From: Emiliania huxleyi CCMP1516
Taxonomy: Eukaryota > Haptophyta > Isochrysidales > Noelaerhabdaceae
Direction of reading: 5' to 3'
Assembly: GCF_000372725.1 (NCBI RefSeq)
Contig: NW_005196021.1
Span: 758,040-822,039, forward strand
DNA length: 64,000 nt
Position numbers and translations under genes: made by a program. A model generated the notes under the pieces. That model made no database searches. It was not told the origin of the DNA and saw only the letters and a program-made list of their open reading frames with translations. Of this stretch, positions 49,715 through 59,800 are shown in pieces (position 1 is the stretch's first letter; the number at the start of each line of letters is the position of its first letter).

Positions 49715-49903
49715 ATGGCTGAGCAGCCCCTCACTGCTACGGACGCAGTGTGGTCCTCCGATGATCTCCGCAAACACATCTTCAAGTTGCGTTGGCAAGG
49801 CATGCAAAGTTTCGAGCCTTGGCGGTACCGGAAGACCACAATGCGTTGTGTCTCAGTGGCCAATAAACATTGGTGGGGGCCAGAGAAAATCAAACAAACG
49901 TGA
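49715..49903 (+). CDS. Short F-box-like hypothetical protein
   Basis: The ATG at 49715 opens 62 codons, MAEQPLTATDAVWSSDDLRK then HIFKLRWQGMQ. The VWSSDDLRKHIFK part resembles the first helix of an F-box as used in large algal F-box families, but the domain is not complete. It could be a fragment of a larger gene. Low confidence. Confidence 0.35.
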   Translation: MAEQPLTATDAVWSSDDLRKHIFKLRWQGMQSFEPWRYRKTTMRCVSVANKHWWGPEKIKQT

Positions 49904-50007
49904 TGTAACGCGAGTTAGAGGAAACTGTCCGCCTGACACCAACTATTAGCACTACCACTAATATCAGTACCCTACAAATTTCGCCAAACTACCTCACCAC
50001 CTTCACC

Positions 50008-50661
50008 TCAAGCACCGTGAAGTGACCGCTCGATCTCCTGACAGAAACCAGGAAACTCCCGACGCTCGCCCAGCCTGTGGCGGAAGAAATCGTAGGCGAA
50101 GTGCTTGCAGTTCTTGCCGAAGAAGTTGTAGCCATACGCTTCCTGCTCCCTGAGAAAGCTGGCAACGTCGCGTAGCGTCACCCTCCCGGCGGGAAACTGG
50201 TCGTGGTGGAAATAGCGGCCCTCACGTTCATCGTCGTTCTTACTGAGGACGCGTTTGCACTCCACACCGCTGCCGCCGTTGCCCTTCTGTCCTTTCGCCC
50301 CACGCTCGATACGAAAGTTGATGTACAGGCCCTCGCCCGTGGTAGGATGCTCCGCCTTCGCCCATACTCGAAGAGCAAAATGGGAGATCCAGTGGCGGAC
50401 GTGCACTTGGCCAAAGGTGAAGAACCAACCCACCCCTTGGAGGAATTCCGTCGCGTTAACACCTCCACCTTTCTCGAGATGAGTGCACAAAACGGTGACG
50501 CCCTGGATGGGGAGATCCAGCAGAGCGTCGGAGGCGTCGGAGTCCAGCAGAGAATCGGCGGAAAACTGGTCAACCCATCGGTCCAGGACGGCTGCGCGGT
50601 CTTCGGAAAGGACCGCCCCCCGTGGATCGCCCCCCGTCGAGGTGTACCGCGTGAACTCCAT
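50008..50661 (-). CDS. Papain-fold-like (NC/H motif) hypothetical protein
   Basis: A single 217-aa exon starts MEFTRYTSTGGDPRGAVLSE. In the middle SHFALRVWAKAEH places a His before an aliphatic strand, and near the end YGYNFFGKNCKHFAYDFF has the NCxHFA pattern. This pair (H then NC) is the circularly permuted papain fold of NlpC/P60-, PPPDE- and LRAT-like enzymes, which act as thiol peptidases, deSUMOylases or acyltransferases. I cannot choose among them. The assignment is by motif only. Confidence 0.6.
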   Translation of the reverse strand: MEFTRYTSTGGDPRGAVLSEDRAAVLDRWVDQFSADSLLDSDASDALLDLPIQGVTVLCTHLEKGGGVNATEFLQGVGWFFTFGQVHVRHWISHFALRVWAKAEHPTTGEGLYINFRIERGAKGQKGNGGSGVECKRVLSKNDDEREGRYFHHDQFPAGRVTLRDVASFLREQEAYGYNFFGKNCKHFAYDFFRHRLGERREFPGFCQEIERSLHGA

Positions 50662-51461
50662 CGGTGTCTCGAGTCCTGTCCAGGACTGCGCGCGAAAGAT
50701 AGCCGTTACGTCTCACGACACTGGCAGCTGTCTGTTTTCTTTCTTTCTGGGCACGGGCTGTCGGTTTCTTTCTTTCTGGGCACGGGACTCCCATAATCAT
50801 CCCACCTATAGCCCGCCACAACGACCCCTGGAATTGCGACTCGCCGCTTTCCTCCCGCTGTGATCCTGTGTGAGCTCTGTGTCTTGAGAGAGAGATTTTT
50901 AAAGACCAACAAGAAATCACGATTCTCTCTCTTGTCTTGATTTGCCAACAACACACCTAAAACCTATAGCTGCTTTTATAGCCGCGGGTGCTGGTGGCGG
51001 TGATGGAGGTGGGCGAGAGGGGGTGGAGGCGGGGATGGCGGCGAAGCGCGAAGGTGACGGTGGCGGTGGCGGTGGCGGAGGCGAAGGAGGCGAGGGAGGC
51101 GGCGAGGGAGGAGGGAAGGGCGGAGGTACTGGTGGCGGTGCGCGGTGGCGGGGTCTCGGGAGATGAAGGAGGAGGCGGGGGCGAGGGTGGCGGGCGGCAG
51201 TGAGGGCGCGTCATGCGTCATCATCTATCTCCTATCTAGCGTCCACCCGTCAATGCACCGTCCGGACGGTACGGTGCTCCGGTGCCGGCGTGTGTCCATG
51301 AACTGTTTTTTTGTTTCTTCTTACTTCTCAGGGGTGATTCAAAATACAAAGGGTCGCATGGGGGCCCACGGGCTCGTCGGACCCTCGTCGCCGGGCGCCG
51401 CTTTTCTGCCCGCCGCCTTTGTGCGCCCGCTGCTCGTGCACCCTCTACGTACCACGCCAAA
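50662..51461. other. Intergenic, with R3 copy and a GGTGGCGG-rich low-complexity stretch
   Basis: R3 copy 2 is at 50887-50930. From 50985 to 51200 the DNA is built of GGTGGCGG/GAGGCGG units without a conserved frame. No gene is supported. Confidence 0.5.
50887..50930 (+). repeat. Dispersed repeat R3, copy 2
   Basis: GATTTTTAAAGACCAACAAG then AAATCACGA, flanked by GAGAGAGA and CTCTCTCT so the ends are inverted. Copy 1 at 5025-5063 has the same GAGA...TCTC frame. Confidence 0.8.
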
Positions 51462-52581
51462 ATGGGTTGCGGAACCTCCACACCTTGCATTCAGCGGAGC
51501 GCATTCGGCGTCAGCGGCCTCGCGACCATCCAGGTACCCCGTCGCACCTGCTGCAAAACACCCGCACCCGCTCCCTCGCGCCACACGCACGCGCCGACTT
51601 TGGACTTGCCGGCACCCTGTCACCTGGACCTTCGCCTAACCCTAACGCTAACCCCAATCCTCTCCCTCTCCCTCCCCCTCCCCCTCCACAGATTCCAGAG
51701 GGCGCCACGACCGAGTTCACGAGGCACTACCTCCGCCCGGTCGTGTGCCCGGATAAGCTCAAGATCTTCAAGGGAGGGCTGTGCATCGACGACCCGAACT
51801 TCATCGGTGGGAAATCACAGATGCTCAAGTGGTGTGACATCTTCAACATGTCTTTCGAGCGACACGAGATCAAGGGCTACTTCAAATTCGTCGCGGTCGT
51901 GGCTGACAAGCGCGGCAGCCACTCGCTGCAGGAGTTCTCCTTTTGCCTCTGCAAAAGCGACCTCAACGCGGTGCGCGAGGCCATTATGGGCACCAACCTC
52001 TGCGAGTACTCCGAGTTCAGCCTCGGCCCCAAGTTCGTCCCGCAGCGCATGATCACGCGCACGAACGGCATCGAGATGACAGATGGCGGGATCCTCAACT
52101 TCAAGTCCGAGTTTCACGCCTTCAGGAACATTCACAACTTTGCCTGCAGCACGGGGGTCATGTCTGGCACCATCACGTGAGCTTAGTCGTGGTACGCCGC
52201 TTTCACGGCCGCGTCGCCTCACTGCCGCGTGCTGTACACAGGTACGACGTGACGCACCTCGACGTTAAGGCGGCGCAGCAACTCGCGAAGAAGAAGCAGG
52301 CGGCCAAGAAGGGCGGGCAGAAGCAGGTGAAGAAGGTCAAATTCCAACTTTCGAAGGGCAAGGTAAGCAGCCTCTGCTACCCCCCCCCCCCCCCGCCCGC
52401 CCGCCCGCCCGCCCGCCCGCCCGCCCGCCGCCGCCGCCGCCGCCGCCCTTGGCGCCGCAGCCTCCCTCGCTATCGCCGCCCAACCCCAGCCCCCCGCCGC
52501 CGCCGGCTCTTATGCCGCCTACCACGTCACCACCAGGTGAAAGAGACCAAGCAGGAGATCATGAGCCACATGATGGTTTGA
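51462..52581 (+). CDS. Conserved-looking MGCGTS protein, family not recognised
   Basis: Four exons, 51462-51533, 51692-52176, 52242-52362 and 52537-52581, with GT-AG introns give 240 aa. The start MGCGTSTPC is a strong N-myristoylation and palmitoylation signal. The body (FTRHYLRPVVCPDKLKIFKG, then CDIFNMSFERHEIKGYFKFV and LQEFSFCLCKSDLNAVREAI) is compact, rich in beta-type residues and without low complexity, like a PH-type lipid-binding fold, though I cannot confirm that. The C-terminus is Lys-rich (AKKKQAAKKGGQKQVKKVKF). The intron before the last exon has a 14-C run and GCCC units. Membrane attachment is inferred from the N-terminus. Confidence 0.75.
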
Positions 52582-52984
52582 ACGAGCGGCTGCTAGCGCT
52601 ACGGGACTCTTCGATATAGTCCTCGTAATGCTATTGTGTGTTCAGTGCGAGAAATCCGATGTCATGTTAAACACGGTCTCTTCGTTGCGAGAAGCCGTAA
52701 TTTTCGATTGGACACCGGACGCGAGCGATGTCGGCGTTCCGTAGTGAGAGAGGACGGGCGGGGGTTCGAGGCGTCCGCCGGTGGTCCGCTCTCCGACGCT
52801 CGGTCCGCGCTGCGGAGCGCGTGCAGGACCAGGAGCGGGCGTGTGCACAAGAGGGCCCCGGCGCCGCGTCCGCGTGGCACGCCGCGGTGGGAGCTGGCGA
52901 GGCAGACATCGCGAAAAAGAATTTGTGCTGCCCACCTCGACTGGCGACTGCCGCACGCACGGTATATTCACATCGCCCTCGTGT
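52582..52984. other. Intergenic between convergent genes
   Basis: Nothing convincing; frames on both strands look like GC by-products. Confidence 0.35.
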
Positions 52985-54585
52985 TCATCCCGATCGACGA
53001 CTCCCTACCTCTCCGGGTTGTCTGTCGGCTCCCGCAGCAACTCCGCGCGCGGAAGCTCGCCCAGCGCCATGCTGGTCACACTCAGCGCCGTCGCCGTCCT
53101 TGAAGACGGACCCATCCGACCCCCTCACCCCCTCCACCCTCGCCCACGACGGCGTCGGCGCCTCGAACCTCAGCCCGAGCTCCGGGAACGCGTACCTCCA
53201 CGAGTGCAGCCAGATCGCCCCGCACACCCTCGGACCGCCCACCGCCTCTCCCCCCTCGGCCGCAGCGGCGAGCAGATCGCGCGCAAAGGCGCAGGCCTCG
53301 CACCCAGCGACGAAACCGGCGCGCAGCAGCCGCGCGAGGGCGGGCGGTGGAACAGGCAGGCCGAAGGCGGAGGGCGGCGCGTGCACCTAGCGATGCCAGA
53401 CGTCGCCGTCCGACTCCCAGAGAGAGGCTGTCAGAGATGCCGGGCTGGCAGCCACTGCCAAGTGCTGTCGCGGGGGGTCACTGTCAGACGGTCCGATTGC
53501 GGTGGCAGGGCTCAGAGGCGGCGCCCCACCTCCGCACCGCCGTACCGCGTGTCGTTCGCGATTGGTAGGCCGGCGTGCTGCAGATGGCAGCGGATCTGGT
53601 GCTTGCGCCCCGTGACAATGCGCAGAACGACCACCGCCGTCTCGTCGCCGCCGCCGCCTTTTCGCCCGCCGCCGCCGCCGCTGGCGACCCACCCCCAGCA
53701 CTCCTCGACGACGGTCGTCGCCTCCTTCCCCTCGCCTATCCCGACGACCGCGCCGAGGCACCTGATCACGGCAGAAGCTGTGAGGAGACGCGGTTCATAC
53801 CTCGCCTCGCCCGACATGAGCTCGAAGCACCGGCCGCTATCAAACGCGAGCGGGGCGTCGATCGTCAGAGGCAGCGGCGGGAACGCGGCTCTGCCCCCTA
53901 CGCAGCGCACGCGCGCCAGATACCGCTTCTCCACCCGTCGCGCCGCGATATGCCGCTGCAGCCGCCTCACGTCGGCGCTGGTGCGGCCGCAGCACACGAG
54001 ACCCGACACCGGCGCATCGAGCCGGTGAGCCGGCTTCGGAAGCGGCGGCAGCGGGGAGGCTGCGCCGCCGCCGCCTGCGCAGAAGTGCTCGGCGAGCAGC
54101 CCGGTCAGCGAGTTGGCCACGCGCCCTGCGTCCGGGTTGGCGAGCACATCGACGCCGGCGGGCTTGTTGACTACGACAAAATGCTCGTCCTCGAACACGA
54201 TCTCGAGAGGCGGCTGTGCCGCGATCGATTGCTCGTGGTAGTGGAAGCGGCCGACAAGCACCGTGTCGGGGCCGACCTTGTCGCTTGCGGCGACGCCAGG
54301 GAGCCGGCCCGACTCCAGCTGATGGATCCACCACTGGTACGATGGCAGCGCAATCCTCCTGTGGACGCCAGCGTCCGCGCCCCTCGCATCCTCAAAGGAG
54401 CCGAGCAAGAGCAACCCGCGCCCGATGGTCACGTCCACTTCTCCCTGCGGCAGCTTCCCGCCAGAGAAGAGCTTGCGGCCGATCGGCAGCGACACACCCA
54501 CCCACCGCGGCGCGACGACGCGGATTCCAGCCGTCGTCACCGACTGCACCGCCGCTGGATCGGCGTCTGCTACGAGCGTCGACAT
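52985..54585 (-). CDS. RluA-family RNA pseudouridine synthase
   Basis: The main exon starts at 54585 (MSTLVADADPAAVQ) and has the family motifs VVVNKPAGVDVLANP, the catalytic PAHRLDAPVSGLVCCG (Asp of HRLD) and GRKHQIRCHLQHAGLPIAND. These enzymes isomerise uridine to pseudouridine in rRNA, tRNA or mRNA. The N-terminal VVAPRWVGVSLPIGR part resembles an added S4-like or leader region. At about 53512 the frame stops; a second exon in another frame carries CEACAFARDLL and ICGAIWLHSW-like VCGAIWLHSWRYAFPELGLR, common at the end of eukaryotic RluA proteins (a CxxC then W-LH-RY). The splice site and final stop are not certain (52985 is the frame end). Confidence 0.8.
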
Positions 54586-55215
54586 CGCGTCGCGCCGTAC
54601 CCACAGCCACCCGCTTCACGGCCGGCCGCGGACTTGGAGGTTTCGCGCCGGCCGACCCCAGGAGGGGCGAGGGGGGGGGGACCTCGCCGTTGTTGATGGG
54701 GGGGGGGGGATGCACTCATTGAGCAGCGGAGGTGTGCCGAGGGGGGCCGGAAGCGGTAGGTCGTCGTCGCCCGGCGCTGCTTGCAGCACCATGGCGATGG
54801 CGCTAAGAGGTGGTTCCTCTTTTCCGCGCCCCCCCCGCAAGGCGCGCGATACACACTCTAGGATCCCTACTGTGTCAAGGCGTGTGGTACGGGGGGCGAG
54901 ACCCCAAACGGGTCCTCGGAGAGGGTACCCAGGGTGGGCGCAACGGCAAAGAAAAGAAAAACCACGTTCGATACCGTACCGAGTGTATATGGCGCGGGTG
55001 TGCGCGCCGTCCACGAAACCGACAGAAACACACCTTCGCACACATGGACATGCTCACATGCTGATGCTGTTACCTATGCTGCTACCGTACGTCAGTGGGG
55101 AGGCTCATGGCATGCTGTAGAGGGAGGCTCATGGCACACTCGTATATGCTCTCGTCGCCCGCGCCGGGACCTGCTCGGGCGACTCCTTGCTGGGCGAGGC
55201 CCTGTCCGCGGCCCT
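54586..55215. other. Intergenic
   Basis: No gene is supported; it has a G run (about 54700-54709) and a short CATGGC..GGGAGGCTCATGGCA duplication (55097-55135). Confidence 0.4.
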
Positions 55216-56125
55216 TCAGGCGGCTTGCTTGGCGAGGTACTGGAGGCCGAGGGCTGTCCCGACGGTGTAGGCGATGGCCTCGGCGCCCGCCTTGTCGGCG
55301 CCGCTCTTGACGAGCGCGTGGATGGCGGGGGCGCACCTGCGAAGGGGGTTAACAGGGCGGGGTGAGGGGAGGGACGGCGGGGGAGGGAGGCGTATGCTCG
55401 CTCGCGCGGCGCACGAGAGCATCATGCAGGCCGACATGGCCATCGCCAGTGACGCGACCGCGCCCTTGAGGCTGGGCTTGCCGGTCTGGCCCTCGAGCGG
55501 GATGATCCACTTGTCGCACTTGAAGGTGCGAACGCGATCAAACACCTCCACCTGCAGGTCGTCGCGCAGCGCCATGAGCAGCTCGGGGAGCTTCTGGTTG
55601 ATGATCGGGATCTTGGTCGGCAGGACGAGGTAGCCCTGGAAGTAGTCCTTGACCGAGGTGAAGAGAACCAGCACGAGGTTGAGCGCGACCACGCCCACAT
55701 ACACGCAAAAGATAACGCCGGCCGCGTAGACCGCAAAGCTGGTGAAGTCGTTCATCGTCGAGTCGTCGCCGTTGTAGACCTTGACCGCCAGCGTGGGCGC
55801 CGAGCGGACGTGCGCGACCGCCCACATGTAGACGTCGACGCTGAAGCGGGGCGGGGCGAGCGTGAGCCCGGCCACGTCCTGGTGCAGCCGAGGTGCAGCC
55901 GAGGTGCAGCCGAGGTGCAGCCGAGGTGCAGCCGAGGTGCGGCCTGAAGCGGGGCGCGGCGAGCGTGAGCCCGGCCACGTCCTGGGCGAGGCCCAGAGTG
56001 GACTGGTAGATGTCGGTGGCCATCGCCTGCAGCGCGTCCAGGATGGGCGAGCCGGCGGCTTCTTCCACCTTGGCCTTTGCTGCTGCGACGGAGGCAATGA
56101 CGGAGGCGAGGCTGAGGGCGAACAT
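55216..56125 (-). CDS. Membrane protein with two or three membrane spans, family not recognised
   Basis: Exon 1 is 55944-56125 (MFALSLASVIASVAAAKAKV). A GC-AG intron 55841-55943 follows, then exon 2 from 55840 (SVDVYMWAVAHVRSAPTLAV) and a last exon reading CAPAIHALVKSGADKAGAEA to YLAKQAA. Hydrophobic stretches are SFAVYAAGVIFCVYVGVVAL and SLAMAMSACMMLSC. PIINQKLPELLMALRDDLQV lies between them. I do not recognise the family. The first intron is made of a 42-bp duplicated exon end plus CTGCACCTCGG units, and the second intron has GTGCGCC at both ends; see findings. Stop at 55216. Confidence 0.7.
55841..55985. repeat. 42-bp direct repeat flanking an 11-bp minisatellite (intron 1)
   Basis: CTGAAGCGGGGCG.GGCGAGC to CCGGCCACGTCCTGG is present at 55841-55882 and 55944-55985 with one mismatch. 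Between them are five CCGAGGTGCAG units. Intron borders coincide with the repeat ends. Confidence 0.95.
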
Positions 56126-56477
56126 CGTAATGAAATCGTGTTACGGCAGGAACGAAAAAAATTCTTGTCGGGGTTCTCGAGGTGGATATCCTTTTGGCCT
56201 TAAAATCCCTGTGTGGTGGCGGCGTGCCGTCCTCCCATCCCTCCCTTGGGTTGTCTGTTTTCTTTCTTTCTTTCTTTATCCTTTGGCCGCGTTGGGTAGC
56301 GAGGATTGGTGTGACGCGATCCACGAAGACGACGAAGGCGAGCTTCCTCATTTCGGTTCTCTAATTGTCCAGTTCCGTCACTGGCCTTTGCTAAAAAAAG
56401 ATCCCAATGTGTTTACTTTAAGGCCCTTGCCCTGCGAACGCGCACCCCCGGGGCTAGGGCTCTCTAGCCCGTAACCC

Positions 56478-56577
56478 GATCCCGATCATCCGGCCCGCTG
56501 GGTGCGCTTCTGAGCTCCCCGGCCCTGGATGTGAGGTTGATAACTGCACTCCAAGTGCTCCAAGTGCCCCAAGTACA
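56478..56577 (-). repeat. Dispersed repeat R2, copy 4 (most complete)
   Basis: The minus strand reads CACTTGGAGCACTTGGAGTG, CACATCCAGGGCCGGGGAGC, CACCCAGCGGGCCGGATGAT. It is about 100 bp long. Confidence 0.8.
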
Positions 56578-56750
56578 CGCTCTCTTTTATGTCCCACCAT
56601 GCAGAGCGCATCTCTCTCTCTGTTGTGCGAGGCGTGAACCGCGCCATTCGCTCTCACCTGGCAACTCTGTCTGCACGTCTCGCGCGCGCGTGAACAGGGC
56701 TCCATCCAGGCCCCAAATGACGTGTGAGTGTTAGAGTTGTTTGGTATTGC

Positions 56751-56752
<2 letters not shown>

Positions 56753-56832
<80 letters not shown>
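56753..56832. repeat. (CT)n microsatellite, 40 units
   Basis: Pure TCTCTC from 56753 to 56832, 64 bp before the ATG at 56896; it may act as a pyrimidine-rich promoter element. Confidence 0.95.
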
Positions 56833-56833
<1 letters not shown>

Positions 56834-56895
56834 ACCTAGAAGAGGAACGTAACGCGCAAACGCCGCGCTCCGGGGGCAGATACGCGGCCAGCTAT

Positions 56896-59800
56896 ATGTC
56901 TTGCGCTTGGGACGACGCCGGCGTCGTGCTGCGTATCGCAGCGGCCGAGCGGAAGCTGCGGCAAGGCATCGGCACGGGCACCATCCCAAGGCTGCCGCTC
57001 AAGGGAATCCCAGGGCTGTCACTCGATCACGTCGCTGCCATAGCTGACGAGGCGAGAGCTGCGGTCCAGCGCGCCGAGGCAGCTGCTAGAGCGGCTGCGG
57101 AGTTCGCGACGCCGCTGCCACCCACCGAGCCTCAGCTGCAGGGACCACAACGCACGCCGCCAACCGCCTCTATAATGGGTGATGCACCTGGCGATGCCCA
57201 CGATACCGAACGACCATTCTCGGCACCATCTCTACCACCTCCGTTGCAGCCTGTTTCGCTGCCACCACCATCGCCGCCGCCGCCGCCACAACCGGTGTCG
57301 CAACCGCCGTCACCGCAGCCTCCACTTTCGCCACAGCCTCCGCCGCCGCCGCCGCCACCACCACAGCCGCTGCCACAGCGGCTGGCGCAGCCTTTACCAC
57401 AGCCGCTGCCAAGGCCGCCGACGCCGCCGCCTCGGCCGCGCTCCCCGGCGCACACCGGGGCCGCCGCCACACTCTCTCCTGGCGACGTACTGCTGCGCTT
57501 GCGAGTCGATCTAGGCGGCGGCCGCTCGGCAGAGCTGCTCGCGCGCGCGGGGGACCAGCCGGCCGCGCTGGCGAATGACTTTTGTGCCGCGCACGGTTTG
57601 GCGCCCGGCGCGGCCGACAGTCTCGCACAGCACCTCTCCCGCGGCCTGCTAGCCGCGCTCAAGGAGAGGATGGGGACGGTGGGCGAGGCCACAGCGGGCG
57701 ATGCGGATGCTAGTGAGATTGCCGGCCTTGCGGAGGCATCTGGCGGCGAGAAGGCGGCAGAGGAATCGCCGACGTCGCTGGCCGAGGAGGAGAGCCAAGG
57801 GTCGTTCGGGACGGAGGAGGGTGAGGAGGAGCTTGAGGAGGAGGGCTGCTCACAAAGGCATCCTGCGGATGGGTTGCTTGACGGGAGGCCCTTCGAGCGG
57901 CGCGAGGGGCTGGACGCGCTCCTCATTGACGTGGACGGGCGGCTAGAGCTGGTCGAGCGGTCACCGCGAAGCCAGCGCGGGCAATGGACGGGGGCAGGCA
58001 CTCTCAGGGGCGAGGAGGAGTACGAGGCGGCGATTCGCAGCCAGGGGGAGGCGTCTGCAGCGCGGCTAGCGCGCGCGGAGGAAGCGCTGAGTGCAGCCGA
58101 GGCTGCGACAGCAGCGGCGGCGCAAGCAGCGCACGCAATCTCGCGAGGCGCCGCGTTCTCGGACGACGAGGCAACGCGGCGGGCGGGTGGGCAGCGTGGC
58201 CTCCTGCCGGCCCATCCGCGCCAGCGCCGGGCGAGCAGTGCGGGGCGGCGACGGAAGCCGACCGCGTCGCCGGCACCCAGCACGCCGCTGGATCCCATCC
58301 CGCATCGAGAGGCAGAGAGCGGCGGTGCCGGCGGAGGCGCAGAGTCGCTGCTGCAGCAGGCCCTCGGGTGGCGCGGCGACCCGGTCCGGTCGAGGGAGCG
58401 GGCGAGCCGCGAGCAGGAGGCGCAGCGGCGGGCACACGAGCGGAGCGCGCCCTACATCTCGCAGACGAGCCGGCGCCTCGCCGCGCGCCGCCGTCCGAGC
58501 GAGGAGTCCGTCTACACGAGGTTGCATGCCGAGGCGCCGCGTCGGCAGCAGCATCGGCAGTGGCAGCTCGGGCGGAGCTTGGCCAGCGCGACCAGTACGG
58601 CGCGCACGGCCGCTCGTGCGCCGTCGGCCGAGCGGGCTCGTGAGAGCGCCGAGGCGGCGGCGGAGCGTCTCTACCAGCATGGCGAGCGGCAGAGGGAGAG
58701 GCGGCTCGCGGCAGCCGCCGAGGCGGCGCGCGAGGCGGAGCACGACCCGGAGGCGACGTTCCGTCCTCAGGTGGTGGGGGAGGCGACGCGCCGCAGGGCC
58801 GCCGGCTTGCCACGTAGCGCCGAGCCGTGGGAGGAGCGGCAGCACAGCGAGGCGCGCCGGCGGGAGGTTGCGCATGCGCGCCTCGCCCAAGCGCTCGAGG
58901 AGGAGCGGGCGCGAGAGGAGACATTTGCGCCACGCCTCTCGGAGCGCACCCGCCTGCTCGCCGCCAGCCAACGCGCGGCTCGCGCCGTGTCCGCGTCGCG
59001 CAGCGGCTACCGTGGGGCCCCGCGCCTCGATGCCGACGGTGGGCGGCGGCCGATCCACGAGTCGCTGCACGAGGACGCGGCTCATCGGCAGCGCCGGCTC
59101 GAGGAGCACGAAGTGCGCGATGCGAGAGCCCGCTGGCCTTTTGCCCTCAGCCCATCCCCGCTCCATCCCGAGGCTGATGCCACCCTTCCCTTCCGTCCCT
59201 CGCCTCCATCCCTAGGAGCGCTGCGCTCGTGAGGCACGCGAGCTCGCTCGCGGCGCACGCGCGCCTACGGGCGGAGTGCCCCAATCGGCAGTGCAGGCGT
59301 CGGTCGAGCGGCTCGCTCGTGCGCAAGAGGCGCGCGAAAAGGAGGTGAGCGAGTTGCGCGAGTACTTGCAGCGCCCGATCGACCCAGAAGATGGGCAGCC
59401 ACTCTTCACCCCGCGCGTGGGGCGCGGCCCCACTGACGGCGCCGCACGTTCCCGCGGAGGCGACGAGGTGACGCACGCCGGCCTCGCTCTATACAAGGCG
59501 TGGCGGCAAGGTGCCGAGCCGCCTCTAGAACCTCCAGCCAATACACGCTCACCAAATCCCCTCTCCGCAACACGCGCGTCCAATGTCCGCGCCGCGTTCC
59601 ACAGGCCACGCATGCAACGGCAGCAGCGACTCGTTTGGCGATGAGCGCGGCACCGTCACGCTCCTCTCCCGCCGTTCCGAAGCGATCGTAGCGCGCGCGC
59701 GGCGGGCAGCGCTGAGGCGTCTCTTCGATACGCTCGCCGGCGGCGGCGAGGGCGCCGCCGCCTCCACAGCTGCGCTGCGTGAGACGCTGAGCCAATTGCC

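Larger units (their letters stand above)
56126..56895. other. Intergenic with R5 and R2 copies and a (CT)n run
   Basis: R5 copy 3 lies at 56200-56250, R2 copy 4 (minus) at 56478-56577 and (CT)n at 56753-56832. No gene is supported. Confidence 0.5.

Noticed and set aside
51636-51660. Interstitial telomere repeat (CCTAACCCTAACGCTAACCC)
   Set aside because: Only about three imperfect units in an intron; not enough to call a telomere remnant.
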